Below, in pieces: positions 1 through 11,313 of a DNA stretch of 64,000 nucleotides (position 1 is the first letter of the stretch; the number at the start of each line of letters is the position of its first letter). The DNA is from Corinectria fuckeliana (taxonomy: Eukaryota > Ascomycota > Sordariomycetes > Hypocreales > Nectriaceae). A model generated the notes under the pieces. That model did not search any database. It was given only the letters and a program-made list of their open reading frames with translations, and had not been told where the DNA came from. A program made the position numbers and the translations under genes. The DNA is taken from contig WPDH01000184.1 of NCBI GenBank assembly GCA_019137255.1, positions 383 through 64,382 of the forward strand, in the 5' to 3' direction.

Positions 1-206
1 GCCTCTTATATAGCTAGTTAAGACTCTCTTAGTAACTATTATAAACTATTTTAAAACTTAATATATACTTATACTAAAAATAGTAGAGATCTAAGTATTA
101 TCCTTTAGGAGATTTATAATTAGTCTATAAAAGAGGACTATAATATCTTTACTAAGAAGGTAGTATAAGACTATTATAAGTAAGAGATAACCTCTTAAGA
201 GGGTAT
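1..206 (+). repeat. diverged direct repeat, copy 1
   Basis: This segment aligns base for base with 944-1150 at a constant offset of 943 nt. The differences I can see are nearly all C/T or G/A transitions. Copy 1 keeps more C and G than copy 2 (for example CTCTC against TTTTT). It may extend beyond the left edge of the window. Confidence 0.85.
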
Positions 207-943
207 AGTTAATAATTATTATAGTATCTAATAGTATATAAGATATAATATTAAGAGTTATACTAAGTAACCTAATAATAATCTTCCTATTAAGATAAGA
301 AAGAATTACTTTTAATATTAGTACTATTAGGGATAAGAGTGTCCTCTTATTATAAGCGATTTAAGCTTAGGTTAAGGCCTTAATAGGTGTTTTCTAAAGA
401 GTAGCTAATACTGCTTTTTTAATAGTAGTTATAATTATTTCTATAAGAGATAGTAAGATTAGAATCTTACTACTTATATATTAAGTATAGCTTATAATAG
501 TATTAGCTAAAATTACTACTATTTTCTAAACTAAGAGGAAAGCAGCTTTTAGGATAATTACTTTAAGTTTATATTTAGTTTTAATAATAAGATCTTTAAA
601 TTAATTATAAGTTGTTTTTATACTAGGCTTAGCTTATAGTAAGAGTAGGTTTTATAGTGAAAAATTTTTCTTAAAAGAAAAAGAAAGATAGTTTATAATC
701 TTAATATCCTCTATTTTGCCTAGCCTGCCTGTTATATATAATATAATAATAATATAAAAGCGGAAAAAAGGTAAAAAAGGTCTATAAAGAAAGTTAGTTA
801 GGTTAAAATAGATTTTAAAAGTGTAACTAAGATATAATAAAAGTAACTATTAAATATTTATAAAAGGTTATTTATAGTAGTTTTATAATATATATCTTAA
901 TATTATTTACTTATTAGATATTTTTTATAAGGTTTTTAAATAA

Positions 944-1150
944 GCTTTTTATATAGCTAGTTAAGACTTTTTTAGTAATTATTATAAACTATTTTAAGAC
1001 TTAATATATACTTATATTAAAAATAGTAAGAATTTAAGTATTATTCTTTAAGAGATTTATAACTAGTTTATAAAAGAGAATTATAATATTTTTATTAAGA
1101 AGATAGTATAAAGCTACTATAAGTAAAAAATAGCCTTTTAAGAGAGTATA
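944..1150 (+). repeat. diverged direct repeat, copy 2
   Basis: This is the second copy of the segment at 1-206. It is more AT-rich than copy 1 and differs from it by transitions with no obvious indel, as expected if both copies of one element mutated independently by RIP. Confidence 0.85.
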
Positions 1151-1790
1151 AAACCTTATAATAAATATCTAATAAGTAAATAATATTAAGATATATACTA
1201 TAAAACTATTATAAAACTACTTTATAACTATAACAGCTAGCTAACTTACTAACAGCTAGTTTTACCCACTTAAAATTCTAAGCTCTTAGCTATAACTATA
1301 AAGTAACCTAAATATACCTAGCTAGTATAATTTTAACACTTAACTACTTTACTCTTATAGTAGATTAAGTGCTTAATATTTAGTTAACTATTTCTCTCTT
1401 TTTTACCTTTTTTTTTCTTTTTTATTTTCTTTTTTCTTTTTCTTTTTTCTTTTTCTCTCTCTTTAATTTTTTTCTAGCCCTTTAGGAAATAAGATAACTT
1501 TAGTCTTAGTAAAAAGACTATTTACTTATATATAGTAATAATATAAGAGGCCTAACTTAAGCCTGCTATATAAAAAATATAGGTTTTTATCTAATTTTAT
1601 AGTTTTTCTTATATCTATATAAAATAAAAGCACTATCTACCTTTTAAGTTTATAAAGTATAAATAAATAAATAATAAGATATAATCTTATTACAGCTAGG
1701 TTTCTAAAAAGCTATAGCTAAAGTCTAGTTAAAATCAGGTTATAATTAATAATATTATAATTAAGTGTTATTAAGAGTATTATATTTACG

Positions 1791-4340
1791 CGTCACAATT
1801 TAGTGCGCGGGATACAGGTCTGCGCGGAATAGCGGGTCCTAACCCTAGTAGGTGGAGTGGTGGTTTACCCCGCGGCGGTGTAGCTACGTAAGGGACAGGG
1901 GAATGCGACACAAGTACGAAGTACGGATACACTAGTACTACTTACTTCATACGACAGTACGTCAGTTTAGAGGCAGAATAATAAAGAGAGTCTTGCTACG
2001 TGTACAAACAAGTACACGGCCATGGCCCATTTTTCTAGTAAAAACCTCAAGGCACAACATCTTATTATTCTGATAAGAGATGGCATTTGCAGATCGTCGC
2101 AAGGGACCCACACTTACACGTGTACTATGTAGTTGTGTGACCACCGGCCAATACTTCGGCCACCCCGTTAGGTACCTACTTAAGGTAGGTAGGTAGTGGG
2201 GGAAAGTCAACCGTAAATTGCCTTGGTCTAGGTGCCCAGCCCTATGTACAGGAGCTCGATGAAGCTTTCATCTTGAGGTCAGCTCCACCCTCAACATGAG
2301 CGCCTACTCAGTACAGGGTTTCGCGGAATAAACGGATGAAAACAAAGACCACCGACATTGTGTTGCGGCGTTAAACTACACGTCTTTATCGCTATTTTGA
2401 GGTATGGTGCTGACGATTGGTACGGGCGTGCTCTGGGCGGGAGGGCAGACCCATATGGTTTCGACACGCGCCCGCCACAGACAACGCGGGCGCTTAACCA
2501 ATCATCCCGACACCCCAACGTCGTGCAGAACCTCAAACACTGAAAGTGCTCATTCTGGGTTTGGTGGTCCGATGATTGGCAGTAAAACAACATGCTTACG
2601 GTAAGGAAGCAGTGAGAGAAGAGCTTGCGGAATGCCGCTCACTTGACTCATCTCGTTCATTCAACCACGCAGCTCATCATTCGTTGCTGGGTTCCTGGCT
2701 GGCAGTGGAAGACGACTGACGTCAGAGTTGAACACTGGCAAGCTCCGGCTGTCACCTAGTAATTAGGTACCTAGGCATTTGCGTAGCGCTACCGAACGTC
2801 GTCGGAGCGAGTCTATTTCGAACCTCGGGCTTGGAATACCGTCAAGTTTCAGAGCAGACGGAAACCTGCGACAGGTTCCAGAAACCGGTTTCCTGGTCGG
2901 CCTCATCCCGGTTTGCAGAGAGGCGACGGCGTTAGATTTCTTTGGATGAGATCGGCGCCTACGAGCTGGACATAAAGTCTAGTCTCCACGTGAACCCCGA
3001 ATACCCTTCTTTCTAGTAGCCTAGTCTACATAGTTAGCCGCTTTCGGACCCTGTTGACAGGGGCGCTCAATCATCGCGAGTCGCGCTTGGAGGCTTGATT
3101 GGACGCCAGCCCTCAACTCATCGTCACTCTCTGCCATGATCCCGGTCGCTACGGCCACCGCAAGGCCACCACAAGGCCACCGCTAACAGGCGTCTACAGA
3201 TGATCATGTCCGTTTGGATGCCCTCGTTTGCGCGTTGTTTCCCAAGCGGCCCTGCTGTCGCCAGTCAAGCTTCGGCCCAGCTCACCATCTTGAATGACAA
3301 CCCCGGCCTCGTCGCCCTCAGCCTCTCGGGGCAGTTTGCTTGTGGGCTCGCAATAGCGTCAGAATGCATTCTCGCACCCAGGCTCATGGTGGCTCGCCTC
3401 CCTATCGAATAGATAAATGCTAGTCCTCCTCGCTGCCGACAGAATTGTGAGGTTTGGAAAGATGGGCATCATTCACCTAACGCTCCGTGGTGTCCCCTTG
3501 TCCTCTGTGTGAGTCACTACTTACATATCTATCTCAACCTGCGCTCCATTCACTTGGTTGCTGCTACTGTCGGTATCGTGACCTGCGCAGTGTGCGAGTA
3601 TTCACAAGTCAAGCCATATCACCAAATCGGAGCCCCTACGTCCTTGCTTGCGGCTGGGCCCGGGCGACAAACTCACCGCAAAGCATCTACTTACTGATCT
3701 CACCTGCAACATCACTTCGACTCCTTCTTGGCCACCCAAGAAAACGACCCGTATTCACTTGGCATTGTTTGAGATCATCCGTGCCTGAGACTCAGCCAGC
3801 GTTGCGACTGGCCACGACGTTTGGGTGGGCGCTTAACCCCACACGACCCCCTCTAAGCGCTGCCGCCGGACCACCAACAAAGGGCTTTGGAGGACGTTTC
3901 CTCTTTAAAGTGATTCTGACCTGGGAGATTCTATAATTGGACACTCTTATTGTGGAGTGACTCAGGTGAGCCGTTGCCGCTTTCATACAATCAACCACCC
4001 GCGCCTCTTATTGTCTTTGTGCCCTTTCGCTTTTCCCTATTGTCTTCCAATTTCTGCATACACCTGCGCACACTTGCAAACCATTTAGACACAATGGAGA
4101 CATAGACGGCTAGACCAGGCATCTCAATTCACGCTTGCTCTTTCCTTTGTCTTATTTTCTTCCAATTTTCATGTTCTGGGCTTTACCTTAATATTATTTT
4201 CCATTATTATTTTCCCCTACCTCCTTCTCGGCCGCAACCCTCTACGACACTTACACCTCTTCAAATACTTAATTTCTTTCCACTTGGTTTCCTCTCTGAG
4301 TCCTCCTAGACCTCATTTACCAACGGAACCAGCCCTGAAG
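1791..4340. other. intergenic, upstream of PRM1
   Basis: No gene is supported here. Open frames are short, overlap on both strands and show no recognisable domain. The sequence has normal GC content and begins abruptly at the RIP island edge. TACGAAGTA-type words occur near 1913-1927 and a GGTAGGTAGGTAG tract near 2185-2197. The pyrimidine-rich stretch 4000-4330 is probably the PRM1 promoter and 5' UTR. Confidence 0.6.
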
Positions 4341-6530
4341 ATGCTATTCTCACGAAAACACGACGACCCGGCCGTCTACCCGGCCGTCCCCGACTCCCTT
4401 CGGACAGACTCATTCGAGATGGCCGACATGTGCAAAACACAAGAAGCTCGAGCCGACACTGCGCCAACCTTCACACCGTACCTCAGTCTTCGATCAAGGC
4501 TCTCCCAAATATGGTTCAACCGCTGGACCATTCTGTTACTCCTCGTCCTCGTCCGGGTCCTACTACTGATTGCCGACCTTCATGACAACGTCGGCGACGC
4601 CAAGACCAAGGCCCTCTCGGCCTGCACAAAGGTCGAGGACATCGGCAGTGCCATGGCTTCCATGCCTCACTACCTGTCCTTGGGTGTCAACGAAATGGCG
4701 GCTTCGGGAATCGAGAAGTCCATCGAGGCCATGGTATTCATGCTAGACCTTGTCCTCACGGGCGTCGAAGCCATGATTATCTTCTACATCAATTTCCTAA
4801 CTGCTACATACACCTGTCTGATCGCGGCACTGATTCATGGCAGTCTCGATGTCGTTGCTGATGTCACTGAGGATGCCACTGACGCCTTTAAAGCCATCAT
4901 CAACAATGTCGTTAAGGAGATCAACTCCATTGCCGGGGATCTAGAAGACGGCATTAACAAGGTCACCAAGGATATTGAAGACAATGTGTTCGGCGACATT
5001 CTCCCTGCTATCCCTAAAGTCAACTTCAGCGAACCCATCAACAACCTCAAAGACTTTAACCTAGACGCAAAAGACTTTGCCAAGGACGTCCGTCAACTCA
5101 ATGAAGACCTTCCAACGTTCGAGGAAGTTCAGAACCTGACCAAAGAGGCCATTTCCGTTCCATTCGATCTTGTGAAAAACCTCCTTAACGAAAGCTACGG
5201 CGATTACAAGTTCGATCGAGATGTCTTCCCCCTAGCCCAGAAGCAAGACCTGTCGTTCTGCTCCGATAACGACACCATCAACGGTTTTTTCACCAACCTG
5301 TTTGAACTAATCAGCAAGGCCAAGACCATCTTCCTCGTTGTCCTCATCATCCTCGCATTTTTGGTCATCCTCCCCATGGCATGGCTTGAGATTAAGCGCT
5401 GGCGACGCGAGCAGCAACATGCCAGACTGATTGCGGAGAATGCTTACGACCCTTTGGACGTGGTGTACATCGCCTCGCGCCCGATGACTGCGACCTGGGG
5501 CATTAAGATTGCCTCTAGATTTAAGGGTAAGCGACAGATCCTGGTCCGCTGGTGTATTGCCTACGCTACTTCTGGCCCGGCCCTGTTCGTTCTCTCTCTC
5601 GCACTGGCCGGCTTCTTCTCCTGCTTCTGCCAATGGCTCCTGATCCGGGCTGTCAAGGACGAGGTACCAGCTCTGACCGCGCAAGTTGGCGACTTTGCCG
5701 ACAACGTTGTCCAGACTCTGGAGAATGTCTCGGACGAATGGGCCTCGGATGCCAACTCCGTCATAAAAGGTCTGAACGACGACATCAACCATGACGTCCT
5801 CGGCTACGTTACCAACGCCACGGATGCCGTAAATGACACCCTGACAACCTTCCTCGACACCATGAATGAGGGCCTCGAGACGGTCTTCAACGGAACTATT
5901 CTCTTGGACCCGATCAAGACAGTGCTGCACTGTGTCATCGGCATTAAGGTGGAGAGTGTGCAGAAGGGCCTGACGTGGGTACACGACAATGCTCATGTCA
6001 ACTTCCCGCTCTTCGATAACGACACGTTCAGCCTCGGAGCAAAGGATTCGATCAACGGCGACTCAGGTCTTAACACGTTCCTGGCGTCCCCGTCGTCTGT
6101 TACTACGGATGAAGTCACCGAGGCCGTCGAGAACGTTACCGACTGGCTGCATAGCAGGCTGATCCAAGAAGCGCTGATCTCCACTGGCCTGATCCTCCTC
6201 TACTTCATCGTCGTACTCTTCGGGGTGACCCGCACGCTGGCCGGCATGGCAACTCCTGATCGTGGACGCGCCGAAGGCGGTATGCGCTATACTGGGGGTG
6301 ACCGACCGGCCATGAGCCCTCGCGTGGGACACGACATGCACGAGGTGGCGCATGGCACCACCTTTCCTCGCTTTGGATCTTCCTCCGGCGAAGACGTGAG
6401 CCAGACTAATGCTCCAAGTGTGGGGGGTGAGAAGTTCATGTCGGGCACGCAAGGCGGTCGGGCAAGGCAGGTGGATGGACACCAGCGGAGCAGCTCATAT
6501 GGGCATTTCGACATGGCCGGCAAGAATTAG
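4341..6530 (+). CDS. prm1: plasma membrane fusion protein PRM1
   Basis: PRM1 helps plasma membranes merge when mating cells fuse. This single-exon frame gives 729 residues, the usual size for the filamentous-fungal family. The opening (MLFSRKHD...) and the block AMASMPHYLSLGVNEM match the family as I know it. Hydrophobic segments lie at about residues 62-80, 130-165, 330-352, 413-435 and 610-632, separated by long loops rich in NxT/NxS glycosylation sites and small helical repeats. The C-terminal tail is polar and Gly/Ser-rich. The ATG at 4341 is preferred because the frame can only be extended upstream to a TTG at 4284, and the family starts at this Met. No pheromone-response element was recognised upstream. 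Confidence 0.93.
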   Translation: MLFSRKHDDPAVYPAVPDSLRTDSFEMADMCKTQEARADTAPTFTPYLSLRSRLSQIWFNRWTILLLLVLVRVLLLIADLHDNVGDAKTKALSACTKVEDIGSAMASMPHYLSLGVNEMAASGIEKSIEAMVFMLDLVLTGVEAMIIFYINFLTATYTCLIAALIHGSLDVVADVTEDATDAFKAIINNVVKEINSIAGDLEDGINKVTKDIEDNVFGDILPAIPKVNFSEPINNLKDFNLDAKDFAKDVRQLNEDLPTFEEVQNLTKEAISVPFDLVKNLLNESYGDYKFDRDVFPLAQKQDLSFCSDNDTINGFFTNLFELISKAKTIFLVVLIILAFLVILPMAWLEIKRWRREQQHARLIAENAYDPLDVVYIASRPMTATWGIKIASRFKGKRQILVRWCIAYATSGPALFVLSLALAGFFSCFCQWLLIRAVKDEVPALTAQVGDFADNVVQTLENVSDEWASDANSVIKGLNDDINHDVLGYVTNATDAVNDTLTTFLDTMNEGLETVFNGTILLDPIKTVLHCVIGIKVESVQKGLTWVHDNAHVNFPLFDNDTFSLGAKDSINGDSGLNTFLASPSSVTTDEVTEAVENVTDWLHSRLIQEALISTGLILLYFIVVLFGVTRTLAGMATPDRGRAEGGMRYTGGDRPAMSPRVGHDMHEVAHGTTFPRFGSSSGEDVSQTNAPSVGGEKFMSGTQGGRARQVDGHQRSSSYGHFDMAGKN

Positions 6531-7482
6531 TCTGACATGCGATGGACCCGTACTGGACAACTGGTCGGTTTTGAGAAGCGAGGGAGGAGGTGCACTACAG
6601 TAGTACTCCGGCCTGGCAGGACCGCGCCGAGAAATACCCTATCTGCTAACTGCATGAAGCGACGGAAGCTATGATTTTGATGCATATGGACGGTGGATCG
6701 GAGTTGATACAATCTTGGAAAAAGAGGCAACTCGAAATCCCTTGTGGTTTCATTTATTTTGTTGCCATTTAGGGTTGATATCTGGATTCGTTGAGCTAAA
6801 AGGAGGGTCAAACAAGATACCATAGTCGTTGATCTATTTGCGTGGCTACTGGATATGATAGAATGTCTTGAGGTCTAGGTTGTGGTCTGCAGATTGATAG
6901 GAGTCTTTTTAGCTTCGATGGCAACTTAGATTGAGACAAAAAGTACCCCAAAAAAAAACCCATTGTGGCTACAAAGTAGATACGAACTGGCTGTATCCTT
7001 TCGTGACTCGCGTGTTAGTTGCCGGCTTGTTCCGCGAGCTATTTTGTAAGTGTTCCGTGTGCTGGCTACAGGTGTATCATCAGTTGAGCAGGGAACAACG
7101 AAGTATAGCTTGGTGAATGGACGAAGCGAGTGAGTCAGGTTGATTAAGAGCGTGAGAGTCATGGCGTCTCGTCAGTGGATAACTCAAAGGAGGCAAAGTA
7201 GATTACCGCTTTGGGCAAGTCCGGGAGCGGAGGTGGGGTTTTGTGCTGCATGGCGGGAGTGCATGCAGGACCAGGTGTGGCGGAGAGCATCCTTCTGGAA
7301 TCGGTGGCGCATTCGCCTTTGACAAAAAATGGCCGGATCAATGACTGCGACTCTTGTTGAGAAATCATAAAACCGTTCCCTCCCTTCGTCCTGGCTTTCC
7401 TCTTCTCTCCCCAAACACAGCTTTCTCTTCCACAAGAAACGCTTCTCTAGTCTATTCGACGACGAACTACGACGACGACACA
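6531..7482. other. intergenic between PRM1 and tryptophan synthase
   Basis: This interval holds the PRM1 3' end and the tryptophan synthase promoter. There is no coding sequence, and the short frames lack any family resemblance. A perfect TGAGTCA lies at 7131-7137 and a TGACTC core at 7004-7009. CT-rich sequence runs from about 7375 to the start codon. Confidence 0.6.
7131..7137. promoter_or_regulatory. candidate CPC1/Gcn4 site (TGAGTCA)
   Basis: A perfect palindromic bZIP site TGAGTCA sits 346 bp before the tryptophan synthase ATG. General amino-acid control in fungi acts through CPC1/Gcn4 at TGASTCA, and tryptophan genes are classic targets. The match is seen directly; binding is inferred. 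Confidence 0.5.
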
Positions 7483-9907
7483 ATGGAGGCCATTAAGCAG
7501 ACTTTCCAACGCTGCAAGGCGCAGAATAAGGTCGGCTTATTTTTTTCTTGCCCCTCCTCACCCACAAACCGCGGGGTAGTGGACTGCAAACGTGGCGAGA
7601 CATGGAGAACTGACGATGGCTTCAATTCAGTCGGCGCTTGTAGCATACGTCACCGCGGGCTATCCCCGACCCGAAGATACTCCCGAAATCCTCCTCGCCT
7701 TGGAGAGGGGCGGTGCCGGTGTGTTTCCAGCGACACGCTTCCTTGGACACCTCGGTTCTGACGTTTACAGACATCCTCGAGCTTGGTGCCCCCTTCACCG
7801 ACCCGATCGCCGACGGCCCGACCATCCAAACCGCCAATACTGTGCGTGATTACTCACAGAGATTTTTGGTTTCCGGCGCAGAGCAGAATTGACCTTGTGG
7901 TTTGCAGATTGCCCTCCAGAATGGCGTCACTATCGAGTCGACTCTCGGCCTGGTCAGGCAGGCCCGAGACCGCGGCCTCAAGGCCCCCGTCATGCTCATG
8001 GGCTACTATAATCCCCTGCTGAGCTACGGCGAGGAGCGTCTGCTCAAGGACTGCAAGGAGGCGGGCGTCAATGGCTTCATCGTTGTCGATCTTCCCCCGG
8101 AGGAGGCTATTTCCTTCCGTGGCCTTTGCACCAAGGGCGGCCTCTCCTATGTGCCCCTTATAGCCCCCGCCACCTCGGATACCCGAATGAAGATTCTCTG
8201 TCAGCTAGCCGATTCCTTCATTTACGTCGTCTCCAGAATGGGTGTCACCGGCGCCACCGGCACCCTCAACGCCAACCTTCCGGAGCTGCTGGAGCGAGTC
8301 AAGAAGTACAGCGGCAACAAGCCCGCCGCTGTTGGCTTCGGTGTCAGCACCCGCGACCACTTTCTAAGCGTTGGCAACCTGTCTGACGGTGTGGTTGTGG
8401 GCAGCCAGATTATTACCACCATCAAGAACGCTGCGCCGGGCGAAATATTTAAAGACGTTGAGAAGTATTGCGCCTACCTTTCCGGACAGGGCTCTGACGA
8501 GACCACTCGCGAGGTCGGCATCGTCGAGGCGATGGCCGGAGCCAAGGAGCCCAGTGGAGAAAACGTTACCGTCAACGAGACCATCACCGCCCAGCAGGAC
8601 AGCGACCTGGTGGCCCAGCTGGCTGCCCTACACGGCAAGATCCCCGAACGGTTCGGCGAGTTTGGTGGTCAATACGTCCCCGAGAGCTTGATGGACTGCT
8701 TGTCGCAGCTAGAGGAAGGCTTCAACAAGATCAAGGACGACCCCTTGTTCTGGGAGGAGTACCGAAGCTATTACGAGTATATGGGACGACCCGGCCACCT
8801 GCACATGGCCGAGCGGCTGACGGAGTACGCTGGCGGCGCCAACATCTGGCTTAAGCGCGAGGATCTCAACCACACTGGCAGTCACAAGATCAACAACGCC
8901 CTGGGCCAGCTCCTCCTAGCTCGTCGTCTCGGAAAGACTCGCATCATCGCCGAGACTGGAGCTGGTCAGCACGGTGTTGCCACTGCTACCGTCTGCGCCA
9001 AGTTTGATATGGAGTGCACCGTTTACATGGGCGCTGTAAGTTTCCAACTGACTGGCTAACCTAACCAACCTAGTCCCTCGGTCAGCTACTAACAACATTG
9101 CAGGAGGATGTTCGACGACAAGCCCTCAACGTCTTCCGTATGCGACTGCTCGGCGCCAAGGTCGTCGCCGTCGAGGCTGGCAGCAAGACTCTCCGAGATG
9201 CCGTCAACGAGGCCCTCCGCGCCTGGGTCGTTGACCTCGACACCACCCACTACATCATCGGTTCCGCCATCGGTCCTCACCCCTTCCCCACCATCGTCCG
9301 AACCTTCCAATCCGTCATTGGCAACGAGACGAAGTCGCAGATGATGGAGAAGCGAGGTAAACTGCCCGACGCTGTCGTAGCATGTGTTGGCGGAGGTAGT
9401 AACGCCGTCGGCATGTTCTACCCCTTCGCCAACGACCCCAGCGTCAGACTTCTTGGTGTCGAGGCTGGTGGTGACGGAGTCGACACGGAACGACACAGTG
9501 CTACCCTTACCGGCGGCACCAAGGGTGTCCTGCACGGTGTGAGAACGTACGTTCTCCAGGACAAGCACGGCCAGATCTCCGAGACTCACTCCGTGTCGGC
9601 TGGTCTCGACTATCCCGGTGTCGGCCCCGAGCTGAGCTCCTGGAAGGACAACGAGCGAGCCAAGTTCGTCGCGGCTACAGATGCTCAGGCGTTCCTGGGC
9701 TTCAAGCTGATGAGCCAGATGGAGGGCATCATTCCCGCCCTGGAGTCGGCGCACGGCATCTACGGTGCCATTGAGCTGGCCAAGACTATGAAGAAGGGCG
9801 AGGACGTGGTCATCTGCCTCAGCGGCCGAGGAGACAAGGACGTCCAAAGCGTGGCGGATGAGCTGCCCAAGCTGGGGCCTCAGATTGGATGGGATCTTCG
9901 ATTTTAG
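7483..9907 (+). CDS. trp-3: bifunctional tryptophan synthase (alpha-beta fusion)
   Basis: This enzyme makes tryptophan from indole-3-glycerol phosphate and serine in the cytosol. Five exons: 7483-7530, 7631-7718, 7771-7841, 7908-9035 and 9104-9907, giving 712 residues. The last intron has a clear GCTAAC-like branch site. Residues 1 to about 250 are the alpha domain (TIM barrel), with the catalytic Glu in ILELGAPF and Asp in FTDPIADGP. A linker follows, then the beta domain from about 310, beginning at GKIPERFGEFGGQYVPESL. The PLP lysine is about Lys396 in HTGSHKINN, and the phosphate-binding glycine loop is CVGGGSNA. It ends in QIGWDLRF, typical of the family. A TGAGTCA site upstream suggests general amino-acid control. 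Its 3' end faces the bL28m gene with only 174 nt between them. Confidence 0.97.
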
Positions 9908-10081
9908 GTTACAAAATCGCCGAAGTATGTTTGTATGTAACTTGACGAGTGGGACGGCATCAATACGGTCATGACAGTTATTGTGTGTTAATTTGTTTGG
10001 TGGTGATGATACAACGGCTGGTTGGCGTTTATATGAGAGAGAAAAAATGGGCTTTTGGTACATATAATACACACATGTATA

Positions 10082-10882
10082 TTACACCTTGACGGAGTCC
10101 TTGCCTACCTTGGTGGCTACGCCCTGGGCCGCCATATCGAGCTCCCTCAACAAGACGGCTTCCTCCTCGTCAGACAGCTCCTCGATTCCCTCTAGATCGG
10201 CCAGGTCCAAGTCGCCCAGAGTAAAGGCGTCCTGCGTGCTAGCAGCCTTGAGCTCCTCCAAGGTAGATTTGCTGCGCATGCTCAGAGGCCCGGGCGTGGC
10301 AAAGTCGAGGGCGTACTGGATGACATCGTCGCGGTTCTCGATGGGCTTGGGCTGCATGCCGAGGGCTATGCGCTCCTCGTTGAAGCGCTCCTGGATAGCG
10401 CGGCTCTGCATGAGCAGCCAGCGCATGTTCCACCCGCCGGGCCCCAGCTCCTTTAGGCGGGCGGGCTTGCTCTTGAGCAGGTACTCCTGCAGGCCGCCTT
10501 CGCGGCGGATGGTCTTGAGGACGCGCAGGGTCAGGCGAGTCTTGATGTTGGCGTCGAGGGCGGGCAGGTAGAAGCTCTTGACGTGGACGTTGGGGCGCCA
10601 GAAGCGGCGGCTCTTGTTGCCCCACTTCTCGGCGACGTTGTTGCCGAAGCGGATGCGCGCGGCGCCGTAGAGGCCGCGGTTGGACTGCTTGTAGATGCGG
10701 CGCTCGCCGTAGGGGTACGGCGGGATCAGGCGGTCGGGTAGGCGGTGCGCTTTTACGGTTTTGGTCTGCTGCGGGAGGGTTGTGCTGAAGGGGCGGACGG
10801 TGGTGGTGGCGAGAAGGAGGGAAGAGAAGGAGGAGGACGCGGCGGCTGTGAACGGCCGGCGGGCGGGGGCCAAGGACGCCAT
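10082..10882 (-). CDS. mrpl24: mitochondrial large-subunit ribosomal protein bL28m
   Basis: This is a structural protein of the mitochondrial 54S ribosomal subunit. One exon encodes 266 residues. The N-terminus is a mitochondrial presequence (Ala, Arg, Ser and Thr rich, with RPFST near residue 30). The L28 core follows at about 60-150, with RGLYGAARIRFGNNV, the Lys/Arg patch KSRRFWRPNVH and RLTLRVLKTIRREGG. The fungal C-terminal extension is acidic. The ATG at 10882 was chosen because upstream codons read into low-complexity promoter sequence. It shares a ~430 bp divergent promoter with the coiled-coil gene at 11314. Confidence 0.9.
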   Translation of the reverse strand: MASLAPARRPFTAAASSSFSSLLLATTTVRPFSTTLPQQTKTVKAHRLPDRLIPPYPYGERRIYKQSNRGLYGAARIRFGNNVAEKWGNKSRRFWRPNVHVKSFYLPALDANIKTRLTLRVLKTIRREGGLQEYLLKSKPARLKELGPGGWNMRWLLMQSRAIQERFNEERIALGMQPKPIENRDDVIQYALDFATPGPLSMRSKSTLEELKAASTQDAFTLGDLDLADLEGIEELSDEEEAVLLRELDMAAQGVATKVGKDSVKV

Positions 10883-11313
10883 GGCGGGTGGATGGGAGGG
10901 ATGAGGGTATTCGGGTTTGGAGTTTTCACTCGTCGTCGACGGGAACGAGACGAGGTCCGGAGCGGGCCGGTCGGAGGGGAAGGGGGGGAAGGGGTCCTTC
11001 CGAGCTAGAATCGAGGCATTGGCCTCAATTGGCGTCGGGGGATGGCGGCGAGAGGCGTGCTTCAGCGGCGGTCCAGCTCCCGTCCAAATGAGCTGAATGG
11101 TTGGTTTCACTGGCGTGACGATGGGAGTTCTTGGGGAGAATTTTGGGATTTGACGGTCGGAAGCGCGCGATGTTCCGGTCCCGGAAAAAGGTACGGCTTG
11201 CGGGAGTGGAAGGTGTCTGCCAATCAGGTGACTGCGTGTGCAGTTCGCGTACCTCCACCAGCTTCTATGATAGCTCGAGGTCCTCCAATTGCGAGCACAC
11301 CAACCGATCAACC
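10883..11313. promoter_or_regulatory. divergent promoter region
   Basis: This 431-bp interval separates the start codons of bL28m (minus) and the coiled-coil gene (plus). It is G-rich on the plus strand near 10970-11000. No known element was recognised. Shared regulation of the two genes is only an inference from the spacing. Confidence 0.5.

Larger units (their letters stand above)
1..1790. repeat. AT-rich RIP-like island, gene-free
   Basis: The block is made almost only of A, T and short TA-rich words, with very few CpG or CpA dinucleotides and no reading frame of useful length. It stops sharply near 1790, where GC-rich sequence with ordinary CpG content begins. This composition is what RIP leaves on repeated DNA in Pezizomycotina. 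A homopolymer-rich T/C tract lies near 1385-1460. No transposase or reverse-transcriptase remnant could be read, so the element family is unknown. The island continues past the left edge of the window. Confidence 0.85.

Noticed and set aside
3487..3936. 149-codon plus frame before PRM1
   Set aside because: It lacks an ATG at its start and any domain, overlaps a frame on the other strand, and has mixed composition.
4284..4340. Upstream extension of PRM1 to 4284
   Set aside because: The extension begins at TTG, not ATG, and adds 19 residues with no family match; the ATG at 4341 fits the known N-terminus.
9089..10072. Long minus-strand frame opposite the tryptophan synthase beta domain
   Set aside because: It is a shadow of the GC-biased codons of the real plus-strand gene.
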